A DNA stretch of 16,442 nucleotides from Spirochaeta_B sp964398645 (lineage in GTDB: Bacteria; Spirochaetota; Spirochaetia; DSM-27196; DSM-8902), in assembly GCA_964398645.1 (NCBI GenBank), contig CAYNNU010000025.1, positions 1 to 16,442 of the forward strand. The letters run 5' to 3'. The position numbers were made by a program, and so were the translations under genes. The notes beneath the pieces are model-generated. The model searched no databases and was not told the DNA's origin. It saw only the letters and a program-made list of their open reading frames with translations. Numbering within the stretch: the stretch's first letter is position 1; each line of letters begins with the position of its first letter. This document shows positions 15,476 to 16,442 of this stretch, piece by piece.

Positions 15476-16442
15476 ATGAAAAACAATACGATTGATCAAA
15501 AACGTTTTGAAACGTTTATTGAGATCAATCAGTTGATCAATTCTGACTATAGCGATCCTTCATCACTGTTAAATCGCATTGTAGAAAGTGCTGCCAAACT
15601 CACAAATGGGGAGGCAGCATCTCTGTTACTGGTTAATCCTGAAAACGGCAGGCTCTATTTTGAAGTTGCATTAGGTTCAAAAGGGGCGGAAGTTCAACGC
15701 TATTCTCTGAACCCCGGCGAAGGTATAGCAGGCTGGGTTGCTGAAAATAACCGTAGTCTCATCGTGCAGGATGTGGATAACGACTCCCGTTTTTCGGCAG
15801 ATATTGGCAAACAAGTTGGCTTTACCACTCAGGCAATATTAGCGGCACCAATGGCTATTAAAAATACCTCTATTGGTGTTATTGAAATTATAAATAAAAA
15901 AGATCGGTCATTTTTTACTCAGGAAGATTTATACTGGCTTGAGATATTTGCAAATCAAGCGGCATTGACTGTTCAAAATTCTCGCCTAATGGAAAGAGCC
16001 CAACACACAATTGAACAATTGCAGAGAAATGTTTCTAATGAATTTCATACCTTGATTGTTCAAAGTGCATCGCTTCAAGAACGGCTACAGCTCATTGATA
16101 AAATTGCTCCTTCTGAGTCTTCGGTACTCATACTCGGCGAAAGTGGTGTCGGTAAAGAACTTTTTGCCGAACAAGTCCATCAGCGCAGTGGAAGATCCTC
16201 AAAACCCTTTATTCGGGTTAACTGTGCCGCCTTACCGGAAAACTTGCTGGAAAGTGAGTTGTTTGGACATGTAAAAGGGGCTTTTACCGATGCATATCAA
16301 GATAAAAGAGGTAAGTTTGAACTAGCTGATGGTGGAACAATTTTTTTAGATGAAATTGGAGAAATACCAGTATCAGTTCAAGCAAACATGTTACGAGTAA
16401 TCCAACACAAAGCATTTGAGCGAGTTGGAGGAACTATTACAA
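15476..16442 (+). CDS. GAF-domain sigma-54-dependent transcriptional activator, 5' part
   Basis: The frame opens at ATG 15476, with GGGGGA just upstream, and runs off the right edge after 322 codons. Residues about 25-170 form a GAF domain (EAASLLLVNPENGRLYFEVA, GEGIAGWVAE, PMAIKNTSIGVIEIINKKD), a small-molecule or redox sensor. From about 193 the sigma-54 AAA+ domain begins: Walker A GESGVGKE (221-228), FIRVNCAALPENLLESELFG (245-264), the sigma-54 contact loop as GAFTDA (268-273, normally GAFTGA) and Walker B GTIFLDEIGE (287-296). There is no phosphoacceptor receiver domain, so control is probably by ligand binding to GAF. The NorR/FhlA/NifA group is the nearest architecture, but the ligand cannot be told. 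The helix-turn-helix end is outside the window. It lies 45 bp after rpsA and may be read through from it. Confidence 0.93.
   Translation, partial: MKNNTIDQKRFETFIEINQLINSDYSDPSSLLNRIVESAAKLTNGEAASLLLVNPENGRLYFEVALGSKGAEVQRYSLNPGEGIAGWVAENNRSLIVQDVDNDSRFSADIGKQVGFTTQAILAAPMAIKNTSIGVIEIINKKDRSFFTQEDLYWLEIFANQAALTVQNSRLMERAQHTIEQLQRNVSNEFHTLIVQSASLQERLQLIDKIAPSESSVLILGESGVGKELFAEQVHQRSGRSSKPFIRVNCAALPENLLESELFGHVKGAFTDAYQDKRGKFELADGGTIFLDEIGEIPVSVQANMLRVIQHKAFERVGGTIT

Noticed and set aside
16056..16274. A 72-residue open frame near the right edge
   Set aside because: It lies in another frame inside the GAF/AAA+ activator, whose own frame is open throughout and carries clear motifs.
1..16442. 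CRISPR arrays, insertion sequences, prophage genes, tRNA or rRNA
   Set aside because: No regularly spaced repeats, transposase or integrase motifs, or cloverleaf-like sequences were seen on reading either strand.

Overview
The window looks like an ordinary chromosomal segment of a spirochaete (Spirochaetota, Treponema/Spirochaeta-like). It is AT-rich, has short spacers, and carries no mobile element, tRNA/rRNA or CRISPR array. The best lineage marker is a 900-residue GreA, with the cleavage factor fused behind a very long TPR-type extension; as I recall, this form is typical of spirochaetes. The density of TPR/HEAT proteins and the recA-folK-scpAB-rluB-cmk-rpsA order fit the same group. Genus and species cannot be given from this sequence.

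Layout. (1) 1-1204 (+): the 3' part of an acidic HEAT-repeat protein cut by the left edge, ending 1 bp from the convergent greA. (2) 1206-4890 (-): a two-gene operon, a TPR protein followed by the giant greA, read from a near-consensus sigma-70 promoter at 4935-4962; an 11-bp perfect inverted repeat sits between the two genes. (3) 5027-8164 (+): rpe, a secreted TPR/coiled-coil protein, a membrane-anchored TPR protein and dtd. (4) 8166-9272 (-): a PRPP synthetase-like gene, again 1 bp from its convergent neighbour. (5) 9424-16442 (+): a tightly packed run recA-folK-scpA-scpB-rluB-cmk-rpsA, then a GAF/sigma-54 activator cut by the right edge. The first six genes of this run overlap one another by 4 to 29 bp.

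Functions. The right half is a housekeeping cluster for recombination (RecA), chromosome condensation (ScpA/ScpB, partners of an SMC encoded elsewhere), ribosome and RNA maturation (RluB-type pseudouridine synthase, S1), nucleotide supply (Cmk) and folate synthesis (FolK). The left half mixes transcript-cleavage control, pentose-phosphate/PRPP metabolism, D-aminoacyl-tRNA proofreading and cell-envelope TPR proteins.

Most interesting points. Two unrelated genes, rpe and prs, each have a promoter-like pair with a 17-bp spacer and a -10 box ending exactly 6 nt before the ATG, which predicts leaderless mRNAs. Other points are the giant GreA with its partner TPR gene and intergenic hairpin, a membrane-spanning TPR protein with an unrecognised outer domain, cmk and rpsA as separate genes (fused in T. 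pallidum, from memory), and a GAFTDA variant in the sigma-54 activator. I did not find convincing evidence of a wholly new system.
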